The notes beneath the pieces are model-generated. The model was not told the origin of the DNA, did no database searches, and saw nothing but the letters and a program-made list of their open reading frames with translations. The translations under genes were made by a program, and so were the position numbers. Shown here in pieces: positions 1 through 5,702 of a stretch of 5,702 nt of DNA. The first letter of the stretch is position 1. Each line of letters begins with the position of its first letter. This DNA is from Thermoplasmata archaeon (GTDB lineage: Archaea > Thermoplasmatota > Thermoplasmata > Lutacidiplasmatales > UBA184): the NCBI GenBank assembly GCA_022749905.1, contig JAKIWU010000091.1, forward strand, positions 1 through 5,702, written 5' to 3'.

Positions 1-1
1 C

Positions 2-3000
2 GCGCTCGGGGAGGGCGATCCGCAGGAGGTGCGCTATTTCCTCGAGCAAAAGAAACTCCTGACCGAGCTCGGCCGGACGTCCGAGCTGCCCGCGGTCTAC
101 GATGCCCTCTTCCGTCTGAGCCCGACGCGCGCCGATCTTGCCTACGAACGCGGCCAGGCCTCCCTCACCCTCGCGCGGAACGCCGCGCCCAACTCCACGG
201 AACGCGAGACGACGGGCCGGGCCGCGATGAGCTCCTTCGAACGCGCCGTCCTCGACCCGACCCTCGGGCTCACCAGCCTGCTCGGGCTCGCCTCCGCGGC
301 ACGGCTTCTCGGCGACTTCGCGCGGGCACGCCAGGCCTACGAGGAGTACCTCGCCAAGCGGGGGCAGTCGGAGAACGCGGCGATCCTCAAGGAGCTCGGG
401 CACACCTTCCGCGAATCGGGCCACCCGGCGGAAGCCGAGCAGACCTACGCCCGCGCGATCGCGCTCGGCCTCGAGGACAACGACCTGCTCTGGGGTGAGG
501 TGGAGGTTCTCTCGGAGCTCAATCTGGAGGCGAAGGCGCTCCGCTACCTCGACGTGCTGGCGAAACGCGAACCGGCGAACCTCGAGTTCCTGCGAACGAA
601 GGGCCAGCTCCTCCTCAAGATGGGCCGGCGCGCCGAGGGCACGCACGCACTCAAGGCCGCCGCGGAGCAGGCGAAGGACGACCCCCTGATGCAGTTCGAG
701 GTGGGCCACGCCCTTCGCATCGGCGGAGCGTATCCGGACGCGATCGACGCCTTCCGTCGGGGCCTCACCGCCGAACCGACCGATCGGGCGGGACGCCTCT
801 CCCTCGCCGAGACGCTCAACCTCGCGGGGCGCTACGACGAGGCGATCCCCGTGGTCGACGGGCTTCTCAACGACGACCCGAACGACCTCGGCGCCTGGCG
901 CGTGCGCTCCGATGCCTGCCGAGCGCTCGGGCGAACCTCGGATCTCGAATACTCCCTCAAGGCGATCCTCCTCCTCGATCCCGCGGACTCGCCGTCGCTC
1001 ATCGAGAAATTCCGCCTCCATCTTGCCGGAGGCGAGAAGGCCGACGCGCTCGAATCGCTGACGAACTTCCTCGGTTCCGAGCATGCGGACGCCCGCAACC
1101 CTTCCCTCCTTCTCGAGGCGGCGGACCTCGCGTCCGAGCTCGGCCGCGCCGACGATGCGAACCAGCTGTACGAACGGGCCGCCGAGCTCGATCCTGCGCA
1201 GGCGAACCCGATCAGCGTCCGGCGTGCCCGCTTGAGGCTCACGGCCGGTCGCCCCGACCTCGCCCTCGCCATCCTCGACGCGATCCCGAAGGTCGAGCCA
1301 GCGCCGCCCGATCCTGAGTTCGCCTCCCACCTCCTGCGCGCCGACATCCTCGCCGCGCTCGAGCGGCCTTCGGAGGCCGCCGACTCCTACCGGGAGGTCC
1401 TCGAACGGGATCCGCACTGCGTCCCCGCCGAGCTTGGGCTCGGCCGCGCGTTCCTCGACCAGGGCAAGCACGCCGAGGCGAAGGTGTTCCTCAACGACAT
1501 CATCCCGAAGGGCGCGCCCAACTCGGGCCTCTACCTCCTGCTCGCCGAGGCGGAGAGCGGCCTCGGGTCGATCCCGGCGGCCCTCGCCGCCGTGCAACGC
1601 GGGGTCGAGGTCCTACCGGATTCCATCGAACTCTGGAAACGGCTCGGGGAGCTCGCCATCACGCGCGAGAACTGGCCGGAGGCCGCCCGCGCCTTCCACG
1701 AGGCGATCGCGCGCCGGCCGGACGATCCGGACCTCGTGCTGCGCGCCGGCTTCGTCGCCGAACAGCAGGGCCATCCGACCGAGGCCCTCGCGCTCTACGA
1801 GCGTGCGACGCAGATCGGGCCGTCGAACAAGTACGCCTGGTCGAGCCGAGGCGTGGCGCTCCTCGCCCACGGACGCCCCGAGGAGGCGACGCAGAGCTTC
1901 GACCGCGCGCTCGCCCTCGATTCGGACTTCGACGCTGCGCGCCAGGGCCGGAAGGCCGCGCTTGAACGAACGCGCGAAGCCCAGGTCGACCGGTGGGGGC
2001 GCGAAGCGCTCCTCCTGGAGAACCGTCTCCACCGGACGGTGACGAAGAACGATCTGTTCGTGACCCTGCACACCCCGTTCGACCTCCTCGAACCGGTCCT
2101 CTCGACCCTCTCGAAGGTGCCCCGCATCGATCTCGCCAACCTCTCGGAGGAGGAGTTCAAGAACCTCGAGACCGAGTCCTGCCAGCTCGTCACGGCGGCG
2201 CTCGATCGGCGCGCGGACAATGTCGAGCGTCGGGGCTTCTCGCTTCCGGATGTCGCGACGCTGGGTCCCGCCTCACGGAGCCTCGCGGAGATCCAGCGAC
2301 TGTTCGGCTACCTGCAGGCGGTCCTCGAGGTCGACATCCGGCCGGAGAATCTCCAGCTGACCCCGGATGTCGAGGAACTCGCGCGGCGAGCGCTCCTCAT
2401 GCCCGCCGAGCAACGCACGCTCTTCCAGCTCGTTCGCACGCTCCGGGTCGGGGTGTTCCGTGCGCGCCTCATCAAAGCGGTCGAATCGACCGGAACCGCG
2501 GTCCACGCCCCCCTCCCTTCGCTCGATTTCGGCCAGTACAGTCCGGAGTTCCGTCCCGGTGCAGCTGTCCCGAGCCCCATGCCGGAAGGCCCCGGGCCGG
2601 CCGCTCGGGCTCCCGATGCTCCGACCCAGCACAAGGCTTCCGGTGAAGCCTCCGGCACGGCGGCAGCGCCGCGCCCGATGCCCAGCCAGGCCAGGTGCGT
2701 TGGCTGTGGTGGACTCGCCTCGATCATTCACACGTGCGGGGCGCCCGTGTGCGCCCATTGCATCGTGGAGTTCCGGACCTGCCCCAAGTGCCGCCAGCCC
2801 GCGTCTCTGCCGATCCCCGAGCCGCCGGGAGCGCCCTCGCCTACGGCCCACGCAGCTCTTCCCGCGCCCCACCACGCGGCGGCTCCGGCGCGTGGCCCAC
2901 TTCACGCGCTCCGGCAAGCTGTCGCGTTCTCGAAATCCGGGGGCCGAGGCGCTCCTCGGACCCGACCTAGGGCTGAGGAGAAACCGGAGAAGGATGAGGA

Positions 3001-3115
3001 CGAGCCTGCCGCGCACTCCGAAGAGGCTGCGAAGAGCACGGCCGCTCCTGGGCCGGCGCGCCCGCCGCACCCCACGCGTCCCAGGGAGAAGGCCGACGAC
3101 GAGCCGCGCCTGTAG
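2..3115 (+). CDS. Giant TPR-repeat protein with C-terminal RING-like zinc site (5' end cut by window)
   Basis: Probably a protein-interaction scaffold; no enzymatic motif is visible. The frame stays open to the window edge, and the first in-frame start, GTG at 29, has an AGGAGG directly abutting it with no spacer. I therefore treat the gene as 5'-partial. Counting GTG 29 as residue 1, residues 1-633 are about 18 helical repeats, most exactly 34 residues, with TPR features (small residue at position 8, Gly at 15, Ala at 20, Pro near 32). Residues about 640-820 form a helical domain I do not recognise. Residues 821-889 are Pro/Ala-rich linker, residues 890-921 hold a Cys/His zinc site, and the tail to 1028 is Pro/Ala/Lys/Glu-rich and probably disordered. 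There is no signal peptide or membrane helix in the visible part, so a cytoplasmic location is likely. It is followed by a 78-nt gap and then a new promoter candidate, so it is probably not co-transcribed with the genes downstream. The TPR call is firm; cellular role unknown. Confidence 0.9.
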   Translation, partial: ALGEGDPQEVRYFLEQKKLLTELGRTSELPAVYDALFRLSPTRADLAYERGQASLTLARNAAPNSTERETTGRAAMSSFERAVLDPTLGLTSLLGLASAARLLGDFARARQAYEEYLAKRGQSENAAILKELGHTFRESGHPAEAEQTYARAIALGLEDNDLLWGEVEVLSELNLEAKALRYLDVLAKREPANLEFLRTKGQLLLKMGRRAEGTHALKAAAEQAKDDPLMQFEVGHALRIGGAYPDAIDAFRRGLTAEPTDRAGRLSLAETLNLAGRYDEAIPVVDGLLNDDPNDLGAWRVRSDACRALGRTSDLEYSLKAILLLDPADSPSLIEKFRLHLAGGEKADALESLTNFLGSEHADARNPSLLLEAADLASELGRADDANQLYERAAELDPAQANPISVRRARLRLTAGRPDLALAILDAIPKVEPAPPDPEFASHLLRADILAALERPSEAADSYREVLERDPHCVPAELGLGRAFLDQGKHAEAKVFLNDIIPKGAPNSGLYLLLAEAESGLGSIPAALAAVQRGVEVLPDSIELWKRLGELAITRENWPEAARAFHEAIARRPDDPDLVLRAGFVAEQQGHPTEALALYERATQIGPSNKYAWSSRGVALLAHGRPEEATQSFDRALALDSDFDAARQGRKAALERTREAQVDRWGREALLLENRLHRTVTKNDLFVTLHTPFDLLEPVLSTLSKVPRIDLANLSEEEFKNLETESCQLVTAALDRRADNVERRGFSLPDVATLGPASRSLAEIQRLFGYLQAVLEVDIRPENLQLTPDVEELARRALLMPAEQRTLFQLVRTLRVGVFRARLIKAVESTGTAVHAPLPSLDFGQYSPEFRPGAAVPSPMPEGPGPAARAPDAPTQHKASGEASGTAAAPRPMPSQARCVGCGGLASIIHTCGAPVCAHCIVEFRTCPKCRQPASLPIPEPPGAPSPTAHAALPAPHHAAAPARGPLHALRQAVAFSKSGGRGAPRTRPRAEEKPEKDEDEPAAHSEEAAKSTAAPGPARPPHPTRPREKADDEPRL
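29..1927 (+). repeat. Protein-level array of about 18 TPR units
   Basis: Translation shows a regular 34-residue period. Examples of unit starts are residues 184, 218, 252, 286, 464, 498, 532, 566 and 600. Units commonly end in a D/E-P-x turn and contain the L-x-x-x-G-x-x-x-E-A core of TPR helix A/B. A few units are longer (for example 34-78 and 320-356), giving loops that break the superhelix. The repeats are diverged at DNA level, so this is an old array rather than a recent tandem duplication. Confidence 0.85.
2696..2791 (+). other. RING-like eight-ligand zinc-binding domain in the TPR protein
   Basis: Residues 890-921 (counted from GTG 29) contain C890-x2-C893-x7-H901-x-C903-x4-C908-x2-C911-x6-C918-x2-C921. 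That is eight potential ligands in four pairs, enough for two zinc ions in a cross-brace or treble-clef arrangement. Classical RING fingers have C-x-H at the third and fourth ligands, whereas here the order is H-x-C; H910 is an extra His. It could be a RING/B-box relative or two adjacent zinc knuckles. Zinc binding is very likely; ubiquitin-type ligase activity is not supported by anything else in the window. Confidence 0.7.
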
Positions 3116-3145
3116 GCGAGCCCCGGTCGTCGTGTCGGACCCCCC

Positions 3146-3160
3146 AACCGTCAGGACGTT
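3146..3160. repeat. Small imperfect dyad just upstream of the TATA-like box
   Basis: The arms AAC-GTC and GAC-GTT flank a central AG, with one extra C in the left arm at 3149. The dyad sits directly against the AT-rich promoter element at 3161-3170, where an archaeal BRE or an operator would lie. It is short enough to be chance, and no regulator is known. Confidence 0.3.
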
Positions 3161-3170
3161 CTTGATATAG
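3161..3170 (+). promoter_or_regulatory. Candidate archaeal TATA box for the membrane/SPFH operon
   Basis: CTTGATATAG is a conspicuously AT-rich patch in an otherwise GC-rich intergenic gap. Its centre lies about 27 nt before the ATG at 3194. In archaea the TATA box is centred roughly 25-28 nt before the transcription start, so the message would begin at or next to the start codon, i.e. leaderless. No Shine-Dalgarno sequence stands before this ATG, unlike the three genes downstream, which agrees with that reading. A purine-rich BRE is not clear. Confidence 0.55.
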
Positions 3171-3179
3171 TTGGGCGAG

Positions 3180-3201
3180 GCATTCCGAGAAGAATGCTCG
3201 G
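3180..3201. repeat. Two overlapping inverted repeats across the start codon at 3194
   Basis: The first pair is GCATTC (3180-3185) with GAATGC (3192-3197), a perfect 6-bp dyad with a 6-nt spacer. The second is CCGAG (3185-3189) with CTCGG (3197-3201), a perfect 5-bp dyad with a 7-nt spacer. They share bases 3185 and 3197 and cannot both form as RNA hairpins. They cover the predicted transcription start and the ATG, so an operator or a start-codon hairpin are both possible. Confidence 0.4.
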
Positions 3202-3730
3202 GGCGACGCGGGTGGATCCGATCGGCGGGAAGGTTTCCGGCGCCCTCCTCGTCGTGGTCCTGGCGGTCATCGTCGCGATTCTCATGTCGCTCGTCTACGT
3301 CCTCAACCCCTCCGATCAGCACGTTCCGGCCCTGCTCGAGATGGGCATTCTCTCCCTCGTCTTCGCGCTCCTCGCCTACTTCGGCCGTGCCTTCACGCAC
3401 CAGCCGCGCTTCCCGCAGGCGATCTCCTGGGGCTTCACCGGACTTGGGTTCGGCCTCCTCCTCCTGACGCTCGGCCTCGCTCCCTCCGGCACGATCGAGG
3501 GACTCCAGCGCGTCGGCGGCTTCCTCGTGGTGCTGATCGCCCTCGCCGTCGTGCTGCTCTTCGCGGTGTGGGGAGCGAGGGGCGCCGCTTCCGAGGCTTC
3601 CCGAGGTGCGGAGCGGGCCCGGTGGGCTTCTCAACCAGCTCCGAACGCGCTCAACTACGCGGCCGCCGCGCCTCCCGCGACGACGGCGACGCAGCCGACC
3701 GCCCCCCCTACGGGAGGGAATCCGCCGTGA
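3194..3730 (+). CDS. Four-helix integral membrane protein with disordered C-terminal tail
   Basis: I do not recognise the family. The 178-residue protein has four hydrophobic segments at about residues 15-37, 46-64, 77-97 and 107-127, followed by a cytoplasm-like tail (128-178) rich in Ala, Pro and Thr. The short loop between helices 2 and 3 carries R65, H69 and R72, while the loop between 1 and 2 carries D41; with the positive-inside tendency this suggests both termini are inside. No catalytic motif is seen. ATG 3194 was chosen because it precedes helix 1 by 14 residues and lies at leaderless distance from the TATA-like box. Its stop overlaps the next gene's GTG by 4 nt, so the two are translationally coupled and probably partners. 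It may be the membrane anchor of the SPFH/zinc-ribbon module. The coding call is strong; the role is inferred. Confidence 0.85.
   Translation: MLGATRVDPIGGKVSGALLVVVLAVIVAILMSLVYVLNPSDQHVPALLEMGILSLVFALLAYFGRAFTHQPRFPQAISWGFTGLGFGLLLLTLGLAPSGTIEGLQRVGGFLVVLIALAVVLLFAVWGARGAASEASRGAERARWASQPAPNALNYAAAAPPATTATQPTAPPTGGNPP
3712..3718 (+). promoter_or_regulatory. Shine-Dalgarno site deciding the GTG start at 3727
   Basis: GGGAGGG lies 8 nt before GTG 3727, inside the end of the preceding gene. It supports the GTG that overlaps the upstream stop rather than the upstream in-frame ATG at 3568, which would place 53 unlikely Arg/Gly-rich residues before the zinc ribbon. Confidence 0.75.
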
Positions 3731-4437
3731 CGAGCTTCTCTCCGCCCGGACCGCCGCCCCAGGGCCCGATCGCCCCGTCCCTCGCATGCCCGAAGTGCCA
3801 GAGTGCTGTCCGAGCTTCGGATCGGTTCTGTCCGGCCTGTGGGGCCACGCTGGGCGGGAGCGCGATGCCGCCTCCCCCTCCTCCCCCGCCCGGGCCGTCC
3901 GCCGGGGTCGGGGCGCCGCCCCCGGTCGACATCCGCCAGCGCGTGGACGACGACCGCGGGATCCTGAAGAAGATCCAGCTTCTCGTCCCAGGGTTCCGCG
4001 GGTACCGGCAGGGCGAGGACCTCCGCGAGGCGGACAGCGTCCTCCGCCTGCAGGTGGCCGACAAGGTCCACCGCACCACGGCCATCCTCGCCGACCGACG
4101 GCAAGCCCTCGCCGCAGCCGGTCAATATGATGGCCTTACTGACCTCGCCCTTGCCCTCGCCGACCTCCAGAGGCTCGAAGGAGAGATCCGTCACGCCGAG
4201 CAAGGCTACACGGGCCTCTCCGCCGCGGTGCGGGTGGATCTCCCTGCGCAAGAAACGCTGTACCAGTACGACTACGGTTTTGCCACGGCCGCGGACGATC
4301 TCGCGAACGCGGCGTCCAGCCTCTCCGACGCCTCGACGCCGCCCGGCCCGGCCATCGCGACCGTTCGCTCGATGGTGAGCCGTCTCGAGCAGGCGTTCAA
4401 GGCGCGCATCAGCGTCATCGAAAAGGTGGCAGTCTAG
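3727..4437 (+). CDS. Zinc-ribbon protein with helical PGF-x-GY domain
   Basis: This 236-residue protein starts at GTG 3727, which overlaps the previous stop as GTGA. Residues 21-38 form a Cys4 zinc ribbon (C21-x2-C24-x10-C35-x2-C38). Residues 48-66 are a Pro-rich flexible linker. Residues about 67-236 are an alpha-helical, charged domain that includes the string PGFRGYRQGEDLREAD at about 88-103. From memory, similar PGF/Y-x-GY helical segments occur in conserved uncharacterised prokaryotic proteins, sometimes near SPFH genes; I cannot verify this here. There is no membrane helix or signal peptide. Coupling to the membrane protein upstream and a 23-nt gap to the SPFH gene suggest a soluble adaptor in the same complex. 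No enzymatic residues are apparent. The longer frame back to 3568 is rejected because it overlaps the membrane protein and looks non-coding. Confidence 0.85.
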   Translation: MTSFSPPGPPPQGPIAPSLACPKCQSAVRASDRFCPACGATLGGSAMPPPPPPPPGPSAGVGAPPPVDIRQRVDDDRGILKKIQLLVPGFRGYRQGEDLREADSVLRLQVADKVHRTTAILADRRQALAAAGQYDGLTDLALALADLQRLEGEIRHAEQGYTGLSAAVRVDLPAQETLYQYDYGFATAADDLANAASSLSDASTPPGPAIATVRSMVSRLEQAFKARISVIEKVAV

Positions 4438-4449
4438 GACGAGGCACTC

Positions 4450-4454
4450 GAGGG
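4450..4454 (+). promoter_or_regulatory. Shine-Dalgarno site for the SPFH gene
   Basis: GAGGG stands 6 nt before ATG 4461 in the 23-nt intergenic gap, supporting this start. No separate promoter is visible in the gap. Confidence 0.7.
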
Positions 4455-4460
4455 TTCACG

Positions 4461-5603
4461 ATGGTCACGAACAATCCGATCCCGGCGAAAGGGGGCAGCC
4501 TCATCGGCGCGACGACGGTCAACTGGGAGGATGCCTACAAGGGGGACAATGTCATGTGGCGCGTCCCGCGGAACATCCGCTGGGGCGACAACGTCGTGGT
4601 CCGCGAGGACGAGGCCGCCGTCTTCTTCCGGGATGGGAAGGTTCTCGCCTACCTCGACAAGCCCGACCGGTATGCTCTCACGAGCCTCAACACGGCGATC
4701 ATCGGTGGGCTCGTCCAAGCGCTCTCCGGAGCTCGGCAAGAAGCCGAGGTCTACTACCTCCAGAAGCGCACCTTCGACGGGAAGTTCGGGAGCCAGGAGC
4801 CGTTCGTCTTCCGGGACCCCGATTTCGGGCTCGTCAGCCTCCGCGTGTTCGGCGACTACCGCTGGCGCGTGAGCGGTCCCGACCTCTTCATCAACCAGTT
4901 CGTCGGGACGTTCGGCGCGGCCACGACCGTCGACGTCGCCGGGCGACTGCGCGACCAGATGCTCCTTCTCGTGTACAACGCGCTCGGCCAGCTCAAGGAC
5001 CAGGGGATGCGCGTGACGGATCTCGCGATGAAGCTCTCCACGATCGAGCAGGCGGTTCTCGGGCTCGCGCCCTCGCACTTCAGCCCGTTCGGGCTCGAGA
5101 TCCAGCAACTCCAGGGCCTCTCGATCAACCTCCCCGACGACGTCCAGAAAGCGGTGAACACCCGGTCGACGATGTCCGTCCTCGGCGTGAACTACATGCA
5201 ATACCAGGCGGGCCAGGCGCTCACCACCGCAGCCGCGAATCCCTCCGGGGGCGCCGGCGCGATGGCGGGCGCGGGGGTCGGGCTCGGGGCCGGTCTCGGG
5301 ATGGGCTACGGGATGGCGGGTTCGATGCAAGGCGCCTACTCGGCTCCGGGGAGTCCCTGCCCCAAATGTTCCGCGATGGTCCCTGCCGGAGTCCGGTTCT
5401 GCCCCTCCTGTGGGAACCCGATGGGCGGACCCACCGGCGGACCACCGTGCCCGAAGTGCGGCACGATGACCGGCGGGGCGAAGTTCTGTCCCAACTGCGG
5501 CGCCTCCACGGCACCGCCGCCTCCGCGCACCTGCCCGAAATGCAACGTTTCCACGACCGCCGCCGGGAAGTTCTGCCCGAACTGCGGGGGCCCTCTCCCC
5601 TAA
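4461..5603 (+). CDS. SPFH/band-7 protein, YdjI-like, with three C-terminal zinc ribbons
   Basis: A 380-residue membrane-scaffold type protein. Residues about 25-255 match the YdjI-like SPFH branch: a WRVP motif at 33-36, the VREDEAAVFFRDGK segment at 47-60, DRYALTS at 69-75, EVYYLQK at 96-102, FGSQEPFVFRDP at 109-120, then an R-V-F-G-D-Y strand and long helical stretch. Unlike stomatin or flotillin, no N-terminal membrane helix is seen. Residues about 263-293 are a Gly/Ala/Met-rich linker. Three zinc ribbons follow: C300-x2-C303-x10-C314-x2-C317, C330-x2-C333-x9-C343-x2-C346 and C358-x2-C361-x10-C372-x2-C375. Relatives are sometimes labelled 'virion core protein' in databases, a misleading transfer. 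In B. subtilis the YdjGHI proteins help recruit PspA to membranes; a comparable membrane-stress or scaffold role is inference here. Length and order are as usual for the branch, apart from the multiple ribbons. Confidence 0.9.
   Translation: MVTNNPIPAKGGSLIGATTVNWEDAYKGDNVMWRVPRNIRWGDNVVVREDEAAVFFRDGKVLAYLDKPDRYALTSLNTAIIGGLVQALSGARQEAEVYYLQKRTFDGKFGSQEPFVFRDPDFGLVSLRVFGDYRWRVSGPDLFINQFVGTFGAATTVDVAGRLRDQMLLLVYNALGQLKDQGMRVTDLAMKLSTIEQAVLGLAPSHFSPFGLEIQQLQGLSINLPDDVQKAVNTRSTMSVLGVNYMQYQAGQALTTAAANPSGGAGAMAGAGVGLGAGLGMGYGMAGSMQGAYSAPGSPCPKCSAMVPAGVRFCPSCGNPMGGPTGGPPCPKCGTMTGGAKFCPNCGASTAPPPPRTCPKCNVSTTAAGKFCPNCGGPLP
5358..5585 (+). other. Triple zinc-ribbon array at the SPFH protein C-terminus
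   Basis: Three CPKC...CPxC ribbons recur every 28-30 residues, separated by short Gly/Pro linkers. The last two share the K-F-C-P-N-C-G half exactly, which points to duplication within the gene. All twelve Cys are intact. Such ribbons usually mediate protein or nucleic-acid contacts rather than catalysis. Confidence 0.88.
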
Positions 5604-5608
5604 GCGTC

Positions 5609-5612
5609 GAGG
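5609..5612 (+). promoter_or_regulatory. Weak Shine-Dalgarno site for the last gene
   Basis: GAGG lies 7 nt before GTG 5620, in the 16-nt gap after the SPFH stop. It supports a start at 5620 and continuation of the operon. Confidence 0.5.
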
Positions 5613-5619
5613 CCCGTTT

Positions 5620-5702
5620 GTGAACTGTACCAACTGCGGCTCGCCCCTCCCGGACAACGCGCGCTTCTGCCTTTCCTGCGGATCGCCGATCGGCGGGGCC
5701 GC
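5620..5702 (+). CDS. N-terminus of another zinc-ribbon protein (3' end cut by window)
   Basis: Only 27 codons are present. From GTG 5620 the translation has C3-x2-C6-x10-C17-x2-C20 followed by GSPIGGA, a complete Cys4 zinc ribbon right at the N-terminus, the typical place for a zinc-ribbon domain in proteins whose body is membrane or helical. It starts 16 nt after the SPFH stop on the same strand, so it is very probably the fourth gene of the operon. What follows the ribbon cannot be seen, and the function is unknown. The spacing matches the ribbons of the two preceding genes. Confidence 0.75.
   Translation, partial: MNCTNCGSPLPDNARFCLSCGSPIGGA

Noticed and set aside
29..31. GTG at 29 as the true start of the TPR protein
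   Set aside because: The frame is open to the window edge with protein-like sequence before it, and the AGGAGG directly touches the GTG, leaving no spacer. It is more likely an internal Val codon.
3116..3150. Terminator after the TPR gene
   Set aside because: There is only a weak GGTC/GACC pairing and no T-rich tract of the archaeal or rho-independent kind.
3568..3726. Upstream ATG extension of the zinc-ribbon/helical gene
   Set aside because: It would overlap the membrane-protein gene by 160 nt and add an Arg/Gly-rich, non-conserved-looking segment. GTG 3727 has a good Shine-Dalgarno site and the typical GTGA overlap.
2273..3787. Long open frame on the minus strand (about 504 codons)
   Set aside because: It is antisense to the TPR gene end, the intergenic promoter and the membrane-protein gene. 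Its translation is Arg/Gly/Glu low-complexity with no domain, as expected opposite GC-rich coding DNA.
4461..5603. Viral or phage origin suggested by the 'virion core protein' label used for relatives
   Set aside because: The sequence motifs are those of chromosomal YdjI-like SPFH proteins, and no capsid, terminase, integrase or att-like repeat is present.
4434..5657. Long open frame on the minus strand opposite the SPFH gene (about 407 codons)
   Set aside because: It mirrors the SPFH gene almost exactly. The plus strand has clear SPFH motifs and intact zinc ribbons, while the minus translation is Arg/Glu/His-rich without recognisable structure.
1..5702. CRISPR array, tRNA, rRNA, insertion sequence or defence island
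   Set aside because: No direct-repeat/spacer pattern, cloverleaf, transposase or terminal inverted repeats were found by reading. Base composition and codon use look uniform across all genes.

Overview
The window reads as high-GC prokaryotic chromosome, densely packed and entirely on the + strand. The most likely source is an archaeon, possibly a high-GC Thermoplasmatota-like lineage. The hints are a lone AT-rich TATA-like box about 27 nt before an ATG (leaderless spacing), no recognisable bacterial -35/-10 pair, and an abundance of small Cys4 zinc ribbons. This assignment is inference: there is no rRNA, tRNA or universal marker here, and a high-GC bacterium cannot be excluded.

Region 1 (1-3115) is a very long TPR protein whose reading frame runs in from the left edge. 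It has about 18 TPR-like units, then a helical domain of unknown function, a disordered linker, a compact eight-ligand RING-like zinc site and a charged, Pro/Ala-rich tail. Region 2 (3116-3193) is the only sizeable gap. It carries a TATA-like element and several small inverted repeats, two of which overlap the next start codon. No stretch over 300 bases lacks a gene.

Region 3 (3194-5702) looks like one operon of at least four genes: a four-helix membrane protein; a zinc-ribbon plus helical-domain protein whose GTG start overlaps the previous stop (GTGA); an SPFH/band-7 protein of the YdjI-like type with a Gly-rich linker and three C-terminal zinc ribbons; and the first 27 codons of another zinc-ribbon protein cut by the window edge. 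Spacing is -4, 23 and 16 nt, and the last three genes each have a Shine-Dalgarno-like site.

The best reading of the operon is a membrane-associated assembly: a small integral membrane protein, an SPFH scaffold and adaptors that share the same zinc-ribbon module. Band-7 proteins scaffold membrane domains, and the Bacillus subtilis YdjGHI system, which links an SPFH protein to membrane stress and PspA, is the nearest characterised parallel I can name. The function here is unproven. The TPR protein may or may not belong to the same pathway; it has its own transcriptional context upstream.
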